This document shows, piece after piece, positions 17,384 to 26,418 of a stretch of DNA of 64,000 nucleotides. Each line of letters begins with the position of its first letter. Positions within the stretch are counted from its first letter, which is position 1. Source of the stretch: Butyricicoccus_A sp963601915. GTDB lineage: Bacteria > Bacillota > Clostridia > Oscillospirales > Butyricicoccaceae. Under the pieces are notes generated by a model. That model was not told the DNA's origin. It was given only the letters and a program-made list of their open reading frames with translations, and did not search any database. A program made the translations under genes and the position numbers. Where the stretch lies: NCBI GenBank assembly GCA_963601915.1, contig CAVCGL010000009.1, positions 1-64,000 on the forward strand, in the 5' to 3' direction.

Positions 17384-18314
17384 GGGTTTCTCTCTGCTCC
17401 TTCATCGCGCGCTGCAGCTGCATCTCAAAGTCCTGCTTGTTTTTCTGTACGATATTTTGCAGCTGCATACCGGCAAAAAAGCACTGTACCGCAGCCAGCG
17501 CAGTAAATCCACAGACAACCAGCGTCGGGAAACGCGGAACCAATCCCTCTGTGAAGTACGTGCACAAAATCGGAACGAAAAACAGCAGGCTGATGATGAG
17601 CAGCAGAGCTGCAATCGCGCCAAAGAATTTCTGCGGCTGATAGCAGCGGAACAGCCGCGCAATCGTGCGCAGCACCTTCATGCCATCGGATACAGTATTG
17701 AGCTTAGACTCACTGCCCTCCGGGCGATCCTGATAGTCAATGATGACATTTTCAACTGCCAGATTTTTATCCACCGCATGAATGCTCATCTCGGTTTCAA
17801 TCTCAAAGCCCTGCGACAGCACCGGAAATGTCTTGACAAAGCGATAGCTGAACGCACGGTAGCCCGTCATGATGTCCTTGATGCTGTTGTGAAACAGCCA
17901 GTTGATGGACTTGCGCACAAAGGCATTGCCGGAGTTGTGAAAGCGGCGTTTGTTCTCGGTAAAATACGTCGAAGACAAGCGGTCTCCTACAACCATATCC
18001 GCGTTGCGCTGCAAAACCTTATCTGCCATTTCCCGCGCGTGAACCGCCGGATAAGTGTCGTCACCGTCCACCATGATATAGCAGTCTGCTTCTACCTCCT
18101 GAAACATCCGGCGTACCACATTGCCCTTGCCTTGCTGGTACTCGTATCGAACGACTGCGCCAGCCTTTCGCGCCAGCTCATCGGTTCCATCGGTAGAATT
18201 GTTGTCGTATACATAAATGACCGCTTCCGGAAGCGTCTTGCGGAAATCCGTCACGACTTTGGTAATCGTCTGACTCTCGTTATAGCACGGAATCAGAACT
18301 GCAATTTTATCCAT
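17367..18314 (-). CDS. GT2 family glycosyltransferase (polyprenyl-phosphate sugar synthase type)
   Basis: This 315-residue enzyme resembles DPM1/GtrB-type transferases that load a sugar from a nucleotide donor onto undecaprenyl phosphate on the inner face of the membrane. The GT-A domain shows VLIPCYNESQTI, YDNNSTDGT, and the metal site VDGDDTYPA (about residues 87-95), then DIMTGYRAFS. Two C-terminal helices (about 233-255 and 267-288) anchor it, followed by a charged tail. It is the first gene of the cassette after smc, 14 bases behind. The sugar is unknown. Confidence 0.88.
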   Translation of the reverse strand: MDKIAVLIPCYNESQTITKVVTDFRKTLPEAVIYVYDNNSTDGTDELARKAGAVVRYEYQQGKGNVVRRMFQEVEADCYIMVDGDDTYPAVHAREMADKVLQRNADMVVGDRLSSTYFTENKRRFHNSGNAFVRKSINWLFHNSIKDIMTGYRAFSYRFVKTFPVLSQGFEIETEMSIHAVDKNLAVENVIIDYQDRPEGSESKLNTVSDGMKVLRTIARLFRCYQPQKFFGAIAALLLIISLLFFVPILCTYFTEGLVPRFPTLVVCGFTALAAVQCFFAGMQLQNIVQKNKQDFEMQLQRAMKEQRETHEKTH

Positions 18315-18328
18315 TCTTTTGATCCCCT

Positions 18329-21300
18329 TTATTTAATCTCCATTTTCATTTCTTTTTCAACATCCTCGATGTTGAGCATCAGCAGCTTGGAAACGCCGCG
18401 CTCCTGCATCGTGACACCGTACAGCATATTCGCCTCTTCCATCGTGCCGCGGCGGTGCGTGATGACGATAAACTGTGTCTTGTCAGACAGGCGGTGTAAA
18501 TACTGGGCAAATCGCGTGACGTTGACATCGTCCAGTGCCGCCTCGATCTCATCGAGCACGCAGAACGGCGTCGGGCGCACCTTCAAAATCGCAAAGTACA
18601 GGGCGATAGCGACAAATGCCTTCTCACCGCCCGATAACAGCGACAGATTCTTGAGTGTCTTGCCCGGCGGCGTCACACGAATTTCAATGCCGCAGCCGAG
18701 AATATCTGTTTCATCCTCTAGCGCCAGCTCTGCGCTGCCGCCGCCGAAAATTTCCTGAAAAGTCTCGCCAAAATACTGATTGAGCTGGGCAAACGAGGCC
18801 GCGAAAATTTCTTTCATCTGCTCGGTCAGCTTCTCGATGATGCCACGCAGCTCGCGCTCCGCCTGTTCTAAATCGTCCTTCTGTTCGGTCAGGAATACCA
18901 TTCTCTCGCTCAGCTCGGAAAACTCTTCAATCGCAGCGAGATTGACTGGGCCCAGTGATTTGATGGATCGCCGCAGCGATGCCGCGAGTTTTTCTTCTTC
19001 CTGCCGATTCTCTATCGCATGTGCCATCGGACGCGCCGCCGTCGGCGTCAATTCATAGCTTTCCCACATTTTATCGAGAATCTGCTGTTCTTCGCTGTGA
19101 ATGCGGTCTGCCGCCGCCTCTGCCTCCGCGTGCTTGCGTTCCAGCACAACAATTTCGTTTCCAATCTCGCGTGCTTGTTTTTCTGTTTCTGTTTTGTTCT
19201 TTTCCAGCCGCATTCGGTTTTGTCCGCATTCCTGCAGCTGGCTGCGAAGCTGCCCGGTGCGCAGTCCGCTCTGTTCGCTGGTCTGCTCCAGTTCTTTGCG
19301 CTGGGCATCCGCCTGTGCAATGGTCTGCTCATATTCCGCAATCCGACGCTTGTGATCCTCCGCCGTCTGGCGGGTGGCATCTGCCATCTGCTGCAAGTCG
19401 TCCAGCGCCTGCTTGACCGTATCACATTCGGTCTGAGCCTGTGCCAGCTCGGTGTGTAGCTGAGAGGCTTCACCGGTCAGCGCAGTCATCTGCTGTTCGA
19501 TTTCCTGCGCCTGTCCGGCAGCGTGTGCCAAATCTTCCAGCGCCTGCTTGCGCGCCTGTTCCAGCTGTTCGGTCTGCGCCTGCAGTGCCGTCAGCTGCTC
19601 ACGCAGCTGCTGTTTCTGCTGTCCGGCGGTCTCCTGCTCTACGCGGAACTGCTGTTCGGTCTGCCGCACACTGTCCAGCAGCAGCTGATGCTGTTTGGTC
19701 TGGGCAGAAAGCGCCGCCAGCTTTTGTTGTAATTCGCGCAGGCTTGTCGCCGTCTGTTCGGTATCCCGCTCCGCATCGCGCACGCGGTCTGCCAAATCTC
19801 TGCCCTGTTCCGTGATCTCTTGCAGCTTTTTGCGCTGTACACGGACTTTTTCCTGCCACTGCTCCAGCTGATTGGCGCGGGACAGAATACCAGAGGATCT
19901 GCCCGCCGAGCCGCCCGTCATGGAGCCGCCCGCATTGATGAGCTGTCCATCGCGCGTCACAATACGGAAACGGTTGCGATACTGTCGGGCAATCGCCAAC
20001 GCGCTGTCCATATCCTCTGCTACAACCGTGCGGCCGAGGGCATTATCTACAATGTCGCGGTAATCCGCCTCGCATTCGACAAGATCTGCCGCCACGCCGC
20101 AAAATCCCACGTTTCGTTCTAATCCGCTCTCACGCAGTGACTGCGGACGAATGGTGTCCATCGGCAAAAATGTCGCTCTGCCGCCGTCGCGCCGCTTGAG
20201 CATTTGAATGGCTTTTTTGCCGTCCTCCGCGCGCTCGACGATAATATTTGCCGCCGCAGCACCCAGCGCAGTTTCCACCGCCGTGACATAGCGATCCGAA
20301 ACATGGATGAGTGAGGACAACGGGCCGCGCACGCCCTTCAGCGCGCCGCTGGACGCCTGATTCATGACCAGCTTAACGGCGCGGGAAAATCCCTCATAAT
20401 CGCGCTGCAATTCCGTCAGCATCCGCACGCGGTTTTCGCTGTCCGTCAGCTCGGATTTGAGCTTCTGATGCGCATTTCGCGCGGCATTCAGGGCCAGTCC
20501 TGCCTCCTGCGCGGCATCGCGCCGTGTCTTGTGATCCAGTTCCGCCTGTTTGATGCTGCGCCGCAGGCTTTCCAGCTCTTCCTGCATGGACTGCTGTGCC
20601 TGCTCCTCCTGTCCGGTGCGCTCCTGTGCACTGCGCACATCGTCTCCGACATGCTGTTCGCGCTGATGCAGCGCTTCCAGCTGAGCCTGTACGGCGCGGA
20701 CATCCGCCTGTACGGCAAACAGCTGCTCTCCCACCTCGTCAGCGTGCAGACGCAGTTTTTGTGTTTCCTGCTGTCCGCCGTCTATCCGCTGTGTCAGGGT
20801 CTGGATTTCCGTCTGTTTTTGTGTATACGCCGCAGTCTTGCTCTGCATCTGCTGCTGCAAAGCCGTCAAACGCTGCTGCCGTGCCTGCAACTGCTGCTGC
20901 AAAGCACCGCTTTGCTCCTGCTGTGCTTCCAGCTGACCCTTTGCCAGACCGATATTCTCTGCCGCATTGCGTCGGCTCTCTGCGAGCACCGCCATCCGGC
21001 GGGAAATGTCTCCCGCGTGTTCTTCTTCCTGCGCCAGCTGGGCTTGCAGCTGTTCCGACTGGACATCCAGCTGCCGCATATCCTCTGACAGCTGTTCCGA
21101 GCGCACATACTGCTGCTGTTGCTGTGTGCGCACGTGCTCCAGCTGCTGCTCCGCTTCCATGCGTGCGCTATCGCTGCGTTTTTTCGCGTCCTGCATTCCA
21201 TCCAGCGTATCCAACCACAAAGATACCTCATGCAGCCGCAGCTCATCGCGCAGTTCCATATATTTCTTTGCGCTCTGCGCCTGTTTTTCCAGCGGGCCGG

Positions 21301-21904
21301 AACGCGCATCCAGCTCGTTCCAAATATCGCGGATACGCACCAAATTTTCTGCGGTCTGATCCAGCTTGCGTTCCGCTTCTTCCTTGCGGGTGCGGAAGCG
21401 CGTCACGCCCGCCGCTTCCTCAAAGACCTCGCGTCGGTCGGTGCTTTTCGTCGCCAAAATCTCATCAATGCGACCCTGACCGATGATGGAATAGCCATCA
21501 TGACCCAGACCGGTATCCATGAACACATCTCGAATATCGCGCAGACGCACTCGTTTCCGATTCAGGTAATATTCGCTCTCACCGGAGCGGAAATACTTGC
21601 GGGTAACCATGACTTCTGCCGCATCCACCGGAAATTGTCCGGCAGAATTATCCAGAATCAGTGTGACCTGCGCCGCACCCATTGCGCCGCGCCGCGCGGT
21701 GCCGCCAAATACCACATCTTCCATTTTTGCACCGCGCAGGCTCTTGGTGGACTGTTCACCCAGTACCCAACGGATAGCATCAGAAATATTTGATTTTCCG
21801 CTTCCATTCGGGCCGACAATCGCCGTCATGCCGTCAGAAAACCGAATGGTTGTCTTGTCCGGAAACGACTTGAAGCCCTGTAATTCCAGTGATTTTAAAT
21901 ACAC
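18329..21904 (-). CDS. smc: Chromosome segregation ATPase SMC
   Basis: SMC is the core of the bacterial condensin that organises and separates chromosomes with ScpA and ScpB. The 1191-residue protein has the Walker A GPNGSGKSN (31-39), LSGGEKAFVAIALYFAI near the C-terminus, and Walker B FCVLDEIEAALDD. Two very glutamine-rich coiled-coil arms flank a hinge near residues 510-640 (GVRGPLSSLI, GGRATFLP, AGGSMTGGS). It begins with GTG at 21904, with AAGGGG upstream, and is driven by a strong promoter at 21957-21985. Confidence 0.97.
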   Translation of the reverse strand: MYLKSLELQGFKSFPDKTTIRFSDGMTAIVGPNGSGKSNISDAIRWVLGEQSTKSLRGAKMEDVVFGGTARRGAMGAAQVTLILDNSAGQFPVDAAEVMVTRKYFRSGESEYYLNRKRVRLRDIRDVFMDTGLGHDGYSIIGQGRIDEILATKSTDRREVFEEAAGVTRFRTRKEEAERKLDQTAENLVRIRDIWNELDARSGPLEKQAQSAKKYMELRDELRLHEVSLWLDTLDGMQDAKKRSDSARMEAEQQLEHVRTQQQQQYVRSEQLSEDMRQLDVQSEQLQAQLAQEEEHAGDISRRMAVLAESRRNAAENIGLAKGQLEAQQEQSGALQQQLQARQQRLTALQQQMQSKTAAYTQKQTEIQTLTQRIDGGQQETQKLRLHADEVGEQLFAVQADVRAVQAQLEALHQREQHVGDDVRSAQERTGQEEQAQQSMQEELESLRRSIKQAELDHKTRRDAAQEAGLALNAARNAHQKLKSELTDSENRVRMLTELQRDYEGFSRAVKLVMNQASSGALKGVRGPLSSLIHVSDRYVTAVETALGAAAANIIVERAEDGKKAIQMLKRRDGGRATFLPMDTIRPQSLRESGLERNVGFCGVAADLVECEADYRDIVDNALGRTVVAEDMDSALAIARQYRNRFRIVTRDGQLINAGGSMTGGSAGRSSGILSRANQLEQWQEKVRVQRKKLQEITEQGRDLADRVRDAERDTEQTATSLRELQQKLAALSAQTKQHQLLLDSVRQTEQQFRVEQETAGQQKQQLREQLTALQAQTEQLEQARKQALEDLAHAAGQAQEIEQQMTALTGEASQLHTELAQAQTECDTVKQALDDLQQMADATRQTAEDHKRRIAEYEQTIAQADAQRKELEQTSEQSGLRTGQLRSQLQECGQNRMRLEKNKTETEKQAREIGNEIVVLERKHAEAEAAADRIHSEEQQILDKMWESYELTPTAARPMAHAIENRQEEEKLAASLRRSIKSLGPVNLAAIEEFSELSERMVFLTEQKDDLEQAERELRGIIEKLTEQMKEIFAASFAQLNQYFGETFQEIFGGGSAELALEDETDILGCGIEIRVTPPGKTLKNLSLLSGGEKAFVAIALYFAILKVRPTPFCVLDEIEAALDDVNVTRFAQYLHRLSDKTQFIVITHRRGTMEEANMLYGVTMQERGVSKLLMLNIEDVEKEMKMEIK

Positions 21905-21956
21905 GTAACTACCCCTTATCCCTCATTTCATCGGCACATGCCGATATGAATTCTAT

Positions 21957-21985
21957 TTTATAGCATACCATGTTTTCCCTGTCAA
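21957..21985 (-). promoter_or_regulatory. Promoter of smc
   Basis: TTGACA (21980-21985) and TATAAA (21957-21962) lie 17 bases apart on the minus strand. Downstream, CATCGGCACATGCCG (21929-21943) forms a dyad nearly identical to the one after the rpsU promoter. Confidence 0.85.
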
Positions 21986-21997
21986 TGCAATGTCGGG

Positions 21998-22034
21998 ACA
22001 AAAAAAGAAACGCGGCAGAAATCCGCGTTTCTTT
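21998..22034 (-). terminator. Terminator of the rnc-radical SAM unit
   Basis: A 12-bp stem (22004-22015 with 22023-22034; AAAGAAACGCGG/CCGCGTTTCTTT) is followed on the minus strand by a T run. It lies directly behind the radical SAM stop codon and ahead of the smc promoter. Confidence 0.88.
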
Positions 22035-22041
22035 CTATATT

Positions 22042-23001
22042 TCACAGATAATTTTCCTGTGCTGTGATGCGAATCTCGCCAAACTGCTCGCGCAGCCGCA
22101 GGACATTGCGTTTTTTATGTCCAATTGCCCGCGACAGCTCGCGCTGCGGCACGATGATGGTTCGCTGTCCGGTCTCTCGGATCTGTCGGCACAGCCTGCG
22201 ATACCACAGCTCGCTGTATGCCAGTTCTCCCATTGCCGGATGATACGCCCCCGCCGCGACCGTGCTGTCCAGCTCCTCCGTCGGATTGAGTCCGACGCGA
22301 ATGACGGCAATGCCTTCCTGTTCAAAAACCTCCAGCATATCCGCGCACCAGACCGCCGCCGTCTCTACATCCAGCGGCTGATAGCGTCCCGCCTGCCAAT
22401 CGTCATACAGCGGCGTATCCGGCAGCACTACAACGGGATAAATACGCACCCCATCCGGCTTGAGCGCAGCAATGCGCTGCGCCGTGTAGCGGACAGTCTC
22501 TCGCGTATCCCCTGGCAGACCCGCCATGGTCTGTAAAATCAGAGAAATACCTGCCCGCTGAATCAGCGCTGCGGCGCGCTGTGTGTCTGCCGCCGTGTGT
22601 CCGCGCTTTGCGCGGCGCAGCACCGCGTCATCCATCGACTGCGCGCCCAATTCGATGACCGTCACGCCATGCCGTTTCATCCGGCATAAAACGTCTTTAT
22701 CAATCGCATCCGGCCGCGTTGACAGCCGGACAGAAGAAATCTTTCCTGCCGCCAGATATTCATCCGTGACGGCGAGCAACTCCTCCTGCTGCTCCACGGG
22801 AATCGCCGTAAAGCTGCCGCCATAAAAAGCTGCCTGCGGGATATTTCCCGCAGGCAGAATCGCATGTGCGTGTTGTAAAATCTCTCGCGCCTGTTCCGGT
22901 GTCATGCGCTGCTTTTGTCCCGCAATCGTTCGCTGATTGCAAAAGACGCACTGACACGGACAGCCCGCATGGGGAACAAAAATCGGCACAATAGACGCCA
23001 T
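22042..23001 (-). CDS. Radical SAM protein, Elp3-like
   Basis: This 319-residue protein carries a CxxxCxxC iron-sulfur motif (Cys14, Cys18, Cys21) close to the N-terminus, then YGGSFTAIP, VRLSTRPDAID, ELGAQSMDD and LMAGLPGD-like segments (LQTMAGLPGDTRE) typical of Elp3/MiaB-type radical SAM domains. There is no acetyltransferase domain, so it is the short form often found between rnc and smc in Clostridia. Substrate is unknown; a tRNA or RNA role is inferred from the neighbours. Its ATG overlaps the rnc stop. A 12-bp perfect inverted repeat lies inside the gene. Confidence 0.88.
   Translation of the reverse strand: MASIVPIFVPHAGCPCQCVFCNQRTIAGQKQRMTPEQAREILQHAHAILPAGNIPQAAFYGGSFTAIPVEQQEELLAVTDEYLAAGKISSVRLSTRPDAIDKDVLCRMKRHGVTVIELGAQSMDDAVLRRAKRGHTAADTQRAAALIQRAGISLILQTMAGLPGDTRETVRYTAQRIAALKPDGVRIYPVVVLPDTPLYDDWQAGRYQPLDVETAAVWCADMLEVFEQEGIAVIRVGLNPTEELDSTVAAGAYHPAMGELAYSELWYRRLCRQIRETGQRTIIVPQRELSRAIGHKKRNVLRLREQFGEIRITAQENYL
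22830..22857. repeat. Perfect 12-bp inverted repeat inside a coding region
   Basis: CTGCCTGCGGGA and TCCCGCAGGCAG are separated by only four bases (TATT), within the radical SAM coding sequence (encoding the ILPAGNIPQ region). Such a strong GC-rich hairpin is unusual inside a gene. Confidence 0.75.
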
Positions 23002-23681
23002 TACTTGACCTCACCCATGAGCTGCAGCGCAGCCTTTGCCGCCATCTGCTCCGCTTCCTTCTTGCTGTGGCCGGTTCCCTCTGCAAACACATTGCTGTTG
23101 AGCAGAACCTGCACGGTAAACCGCTTGTCATGATCCGGGCCGCTCTCGCCGCTCAGCTGATAGCTCAGCGTCTCCTGACGGTTTTTCTGAACAATTTCCT
23201 GCAAAGCCGTCTTGTAATCGCGGAAAGCACCGCCCTGCTCTGCCAGGTCAATCTTTGCCTCCAGGAAGGACAAAATAAAGGTGCGGGCAGCTTCCAGACC
23301 GCCGTCCAGATAAATCGCACCAATCAGTGCTTCCACAGAGTCTGCGAGAATGGACGGGCGCTTGCGGCCGCCTCCGTTTTCCTCGCCGCGGCCAAGCAGC
23401 AGCAGATGATCCAGCCCAAGTTCCTTGGCGACCTCATACAGTGTTTTTTCACACACGACCGCGGCGCGCAGCTTCGTCAGCTGACCCTCCGGCACGTGCG
23501 GATACCGGTGAAAGACATAATCTGCCGATACCAGACCCAGTATGGAATCGCCAAGAAACTCCAGGCGCTCGTTGTTCTGAATGTGCTGATCGCGGTGCTC
23601 ATTGGCATACGAAGAATGCGTCATCGCCGTTGTCAGCAATCCTGTGTCATGAAATTGATAAATCAATTCATCTTTTTCCAT
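23001..23681 (-). CDS. rnc: Ribonuclease III
   Basis: RNase III cleaves double-stranded RNA and matures rRNA precursors. The 226-residue protein has the catalytic signature NERLEFLGD (37-45), the second acidic cluster DSVEALIGAIYLDGG, and a C-terminal dsRNA-binding domain (DYKTALQEIVQ ... HSKKEAEQMAAKAAL). ATG at 23681 is chosen because AAAGGAG lies 8 bases upstream; the frame extends to 23744 only through the upstream hairpin. It lies between acpP and a radical SAM gene in the conserved plsX-acpP-rnc-smc region. Confidence 0.97.
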   Translation of the reverse strand: MEKDELIYQFHDTGLLTTAMTHSSYANEHRDQHIQNNERLEFLGDSILGLVSADYVFHRYPHVPEGQLTKLRAAVVCEKTLYEVAKELGLDHLLLLGRGEENGGGRKRPSILADSVEALIGAIYLDGGLEAARTFILSFLEAKIDLAEQGGAFRDYKTALQEIVQKNRQETLSYQLSGESGPDHDKRFTVQVLLNSNVFAEGTGHSKKEAEQMAAKAALQLMGEVK

Positions 23682-23715
23682 TAGTTTCGCTCCTTTCATT
23701 ATCATAATGGGATAA

Positions 23716-23744
23716 ATGCCCTCCCTCCGAACGAGGAAGGGCAT
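23716..23744 (-). terminator. Hairpin between acpP and rnc, possible attenuator
   Basis: A 12-bp stem with one mismatch (23716-23727 with 23733-23744) and a 5-base loop follows the acpP stop by 11 bases. The trailing sequence on the minus strand has only TTTA, so termination is probably partial, which would lower rnc relative to acpP. Confidence 0.5.
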
Positions 23745-23755
23745 AAGACATTTCT

Positions 23756-23986
23756 TTAGTCATCCTCACCGATGCGGCGAACCAGATCGCCGATCGTCTT
23801 CATGCTGGCAGCTTCTGCCTCATCAATCTCACCGATGTCGAATTCCTCTTCAATACTCATCATCAGCTCGACCAGATCCAAAGAATCTGCGCCCAGATCC
23901 TCAATGAACGCAGTGTCCATATTCAGGGAATTTTCTGCCACACCGAACTGATCTGCCAGAATCTTACATACCTTCTCGAATACCAT
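23756..23986 (-). CDS. acpP: Acyl carrier protein
   Basis: ACP carries fatty acyl chains on a phosphopantetheine arm. The 76-residue acidic protein has the attachment serine at position 35 in LGADSLDLVELMM, with the usual helix I and an acidic C-terminus. Strong GGAGGTGAG lies before the ATG. It follows plsX by 96 bases, linking it to phospholipid acyl supply. Confidence 0.97.
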   Translation of the reverse strand: MVFEKVCKILADQFGVAENSLNMDTAFIEDLGADSLDLVELMMSIEEEFDIGEIDEAEAASMKTIGDLVRRIGEDD

Positions 23987-24082
23987 ATACGCTCACCTCC
24001 CTTGTTCTTTTCTCACGCAGGGCATTGCCATACTCTTCTTATCATATGTGCCGCGCGCCCTGCTGTCAATAGGGAAATGGCG

Positions 24083-25090
24083 TCACAGGGTCATATTGTC
24101 GATATTGCGCTCGATTTCTCCCACAACATCTGCGTTTACATATGCCACTGCCTGCTTGACTGCCGAGCGAATCGCATAGGCATCCGACGAGCCGTGCGCC
24201 TTGAATACCGGCTTGGAGATACCGAGGAACGGCGCGCCGCCGACCTCCTTCGAGGACATCATCTTCTTGAGGCCGCCCATGGCCGGCTTGACCAGCAGAT
24301 ACGCCAGCTTCGTCCGCGCGCTGGTCAGGAACACGTCCTTGAGCGTTCCCATCAGGAAGCCTGCCACGCCCTCTACCGTCTTGAGCAGAACATTGCCGGT
24401 AAATCCGTCCGTCACTGCCACATCGCACGCACCGTTCGGAATATCGCTGCCCTCAACGTTGCCGACAAAGTTGATGCGTCCGGCATCGCCAGCCGCTTTG
24501 AGCACGTCATATGCCGCCTTGCGCAGCGGATCGCCCTTGGTGTCCTCTGTGCCGTTGTTGACCAAACCGACGCGCGGATTCTTGACACCCATGACCTTTT
24601 CCATGTAGAAGCTACCCATAAAGGCAAATTGCAGCAGATATTCCTCCGTGCACTCCACGTTTGCGCCGGAGTCAATGAGCAGCACATGACCGCCCTTGCA
24701 CGGCAGCTGCGTCGGCAGTGCCGCGCGGCGAATGCCGCGAATGCGCTTGGTCACGAGCGTTGCGCCGGACAGCAGCGCGCCGGTGTTGCCCGCCGAAATC
24801 ATGGCATCCGCCTCGCCGTCCTTCATCATGCGCAGCGCCACCGACATCGACGCATCTTTCTTGCGGCGAACCGCTGTCGCCGGATCATCGTGCATGTCAA
24901 TAACGTCCTGTGCATCGTGAATCGTAATCGGCAGATTTTCTGCGTTTTCCTTTGCCAGCAAATCGCGAATTACGCTCTCCTGACCCACGAGAATATATTC
25001 CTGACCAAATTCCTTGGCTGCCATGACGCAGCCGGAAACCTGTGCCTGCGGTGCATTGTCACCGCTCATAGCATCAATGATGATTTTCAC
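24083..25090 (-). CDS. plsX: Phosphate acyltransferase PlsX
   Basis: PlsX turns acyl-ACP into acyl-phosphate, the first step of phospholipid synthesis with PlsY. The 335-residue protein begins IIIDAMSGDNAP (family usually DAMGGDNAP), has SAGNTGALLSGA, RPALP-like IRRAALPTQLP, DSGANVECT, FVGNVEGSDI and DGFTGNVLLKT. All are diagnostic. The ATG overlaps the trmFO stop, so the genes are coupled. Confidence 0.95.
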   Translation of the reverse strand: MKIIIDAMSGDNAPQAQVSGCVMAAKEFGQEYILVGQESVIRDLLAKENAENLPITIHDAQDVIDMHDDPATAVRRKKDASMSVALRMMKDGEADAMISAGNTGALLSGATLVTKRIRGIRRAALPTQLPCKGGHVLLIDSGANVECTEEYLLQFAFMGSFYMEKVMGVKNPRVGLVNNGTEDTKGDPLRKAAYDVLKAAGDAGRINFVGNVEGSDIPNGACDVAVTDGFTGNVLLKTVEGVAGFLMGTLKDVFLTSARTKLAYLLVKPAMGGLKKMMSSKEVGGAPFLGISKPVFKAHGSSDAYAIRSAVKQAVAYVNADVVGEIERNIDNMTL

Positions 25091-26418
25091 GAAAGGGTCT
25101 CCTTTCCCTCCTGTACGGCATCCATCAGCGTATCCAGATGCTCCAGCGCGCGCTGGGCAATCTGGGTATTCTTTTCCCGCTTGCCCTTGACGCGATAGCC
25201 AAGCTGCTGAATGATGCCGAAATTGATGTTCATCGGCTGGAACTTCGCATTCGCCTCATTGGAAATGTACAGTCCCAGTGCACCGATTGCCGTCAGATCG
25301 GAAAATTCAATCGGTTCCAGTCCCAGCAGCTCCCGCGCCAGATCCAAACCGGTTTCAAAGCCGGATGCCGCGGACTCGATATAGCCCTCTACACCGGTCA
25401 TCTGTCCGGCAAAGCGAATGCGCGGCTCTGCCTTGAGCCGATAGTGATGGTCCAGCAGACGCGGAGAATCCATAAACGTATTGCGGTGCATGACACCGTA
25501 GCGCACAAATTCCGCGTTTTTCAGTGCCGGAATCATAGAAAAGACGCGCTTCTGCTCCGGGAACTTCAAATGGGTCTGGAAGCCGACCAGATTGTACAGA
25601 GAACCGGCGGCATTGTCGCGGCGCAGCTGCACAACCGCATACGGCGTCTCGCCGGTGTGCGGATCGCGCAGACCCACCGGCTTGAGCGGACCATACAGCA
25701 GTGTATCATGTCCGCGGCGTCCCATCACTTCCACCGGCATACAGCCTTCAAATACCTTTTTGTCCTCAAAGCCATGAACCGGCGCCTGCTCCGCCTCACA
25801 CAGAGCCTCCCAGAACGCATCATACTGTTCTCGGCTCATCGGGCAGTTGACATAATCCGCCGTTCCCTTGTCATAGCGGGACGCAAAATAGGCACTGTCC
25901 ATATCTACCGATTCAAAGCTGACAATCGGCGCTGCCGCGTCATAGAAATGCAGATATTCGTGCGCGCCGAGCTTGTTGTGAATGCTCTCAAACAGAGCAT
26001 CCGATGTCAGCGGGCCGGTCGCTACAATGACATGTCCCTCTGCAGGAATTTCCGTCACTTCGCCTTCATGAACCGTAATGTTCGGATGATTTTTCACTTT
26101 TTCCGTGACCAGATTGGCAAATGCCTCTCGGTCAACCGCGAGTGCGCCGCCCGCCTCTACGCGGGTGGCATCGGCGCAGGAAATAATCAAGCTGCCTGCG
26201 CGGCGCAGCTCTTCCTTGAGTAAGCCCGGCGCCGTGCAGATTTCCGCACCGCGCAGCGAATTGGAGCAGCAAAGCTCCGCAAATGCGCTGCTGTGGTGTG
26301 CCGGTGTCATCTTCACCGGCTTCATTTCATACAGATCCACATGAATTCCGCGCTGAGCCAGCTGCCAAGCAGCTTCGCTGCCTGCCAGGCCTGCGCCGAT
26401 CACAATGGCGTTATGCAT
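25087..26418 (-). CDS. trmFO: Methylenetetrahydrofolate-tRNA-(uracil-54) methyltransferase TrmFO
   Basis: TrmFO is the folate- and FAD-dependent enzyme that makes ribothymidine at position 54 of tRNA in most Firmicutes. The 443-residue protein has the FAD-binding start VIGAGLAGSEAAWQLA, YEMKPVKMTPAH, LCCSNSLRG, VDREAFA, ATGPLTSDAL, and TGVEGYIESAASG. ATG at 26418 has GGAGG nine bases upstream; it overlaps the topA end by 8 bases. The topA-trmFO order is common. Confidence 0.96.
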   Translation of the reverse strand: MHNAIVIGAGLAGSEAAWQLAQRGIHVDLYEMKPVKMTPAHHSSAFAELCCSNSLRGAEICTAPGLLKEELRRAGSLIISCADATRVEAGGALAVDREAFANLVTEKVKNHPNITVHEGEVTEIPAEGHVIVATGPLTSDALFESIHNKLGAHEYLHFYDAAAPIVSFESVDMDSAYFASRYDKGTADYVNCPMSREQYDAFWEALCEAEQAPVHGFEDKKVFEGCMPVEVMGRRGHDTLLYGPLKPVGLRDPHTGETPYAVVQLRRDNAAGSLYNLVGFQTHLKFPEQKRVFSMIPALKNAEFVRYGVMHRNTFMDSPRLLDHHYRLKAEPRIRFAGQMTGVEGYIESAASGFETGLDLARELLGLEPIEFSDLTAIGALGLYISNEANAKFQPMNINFGIIQQLGYRVKGKREKNTQIAQRALEHLDTLMDAVQEGKETLS

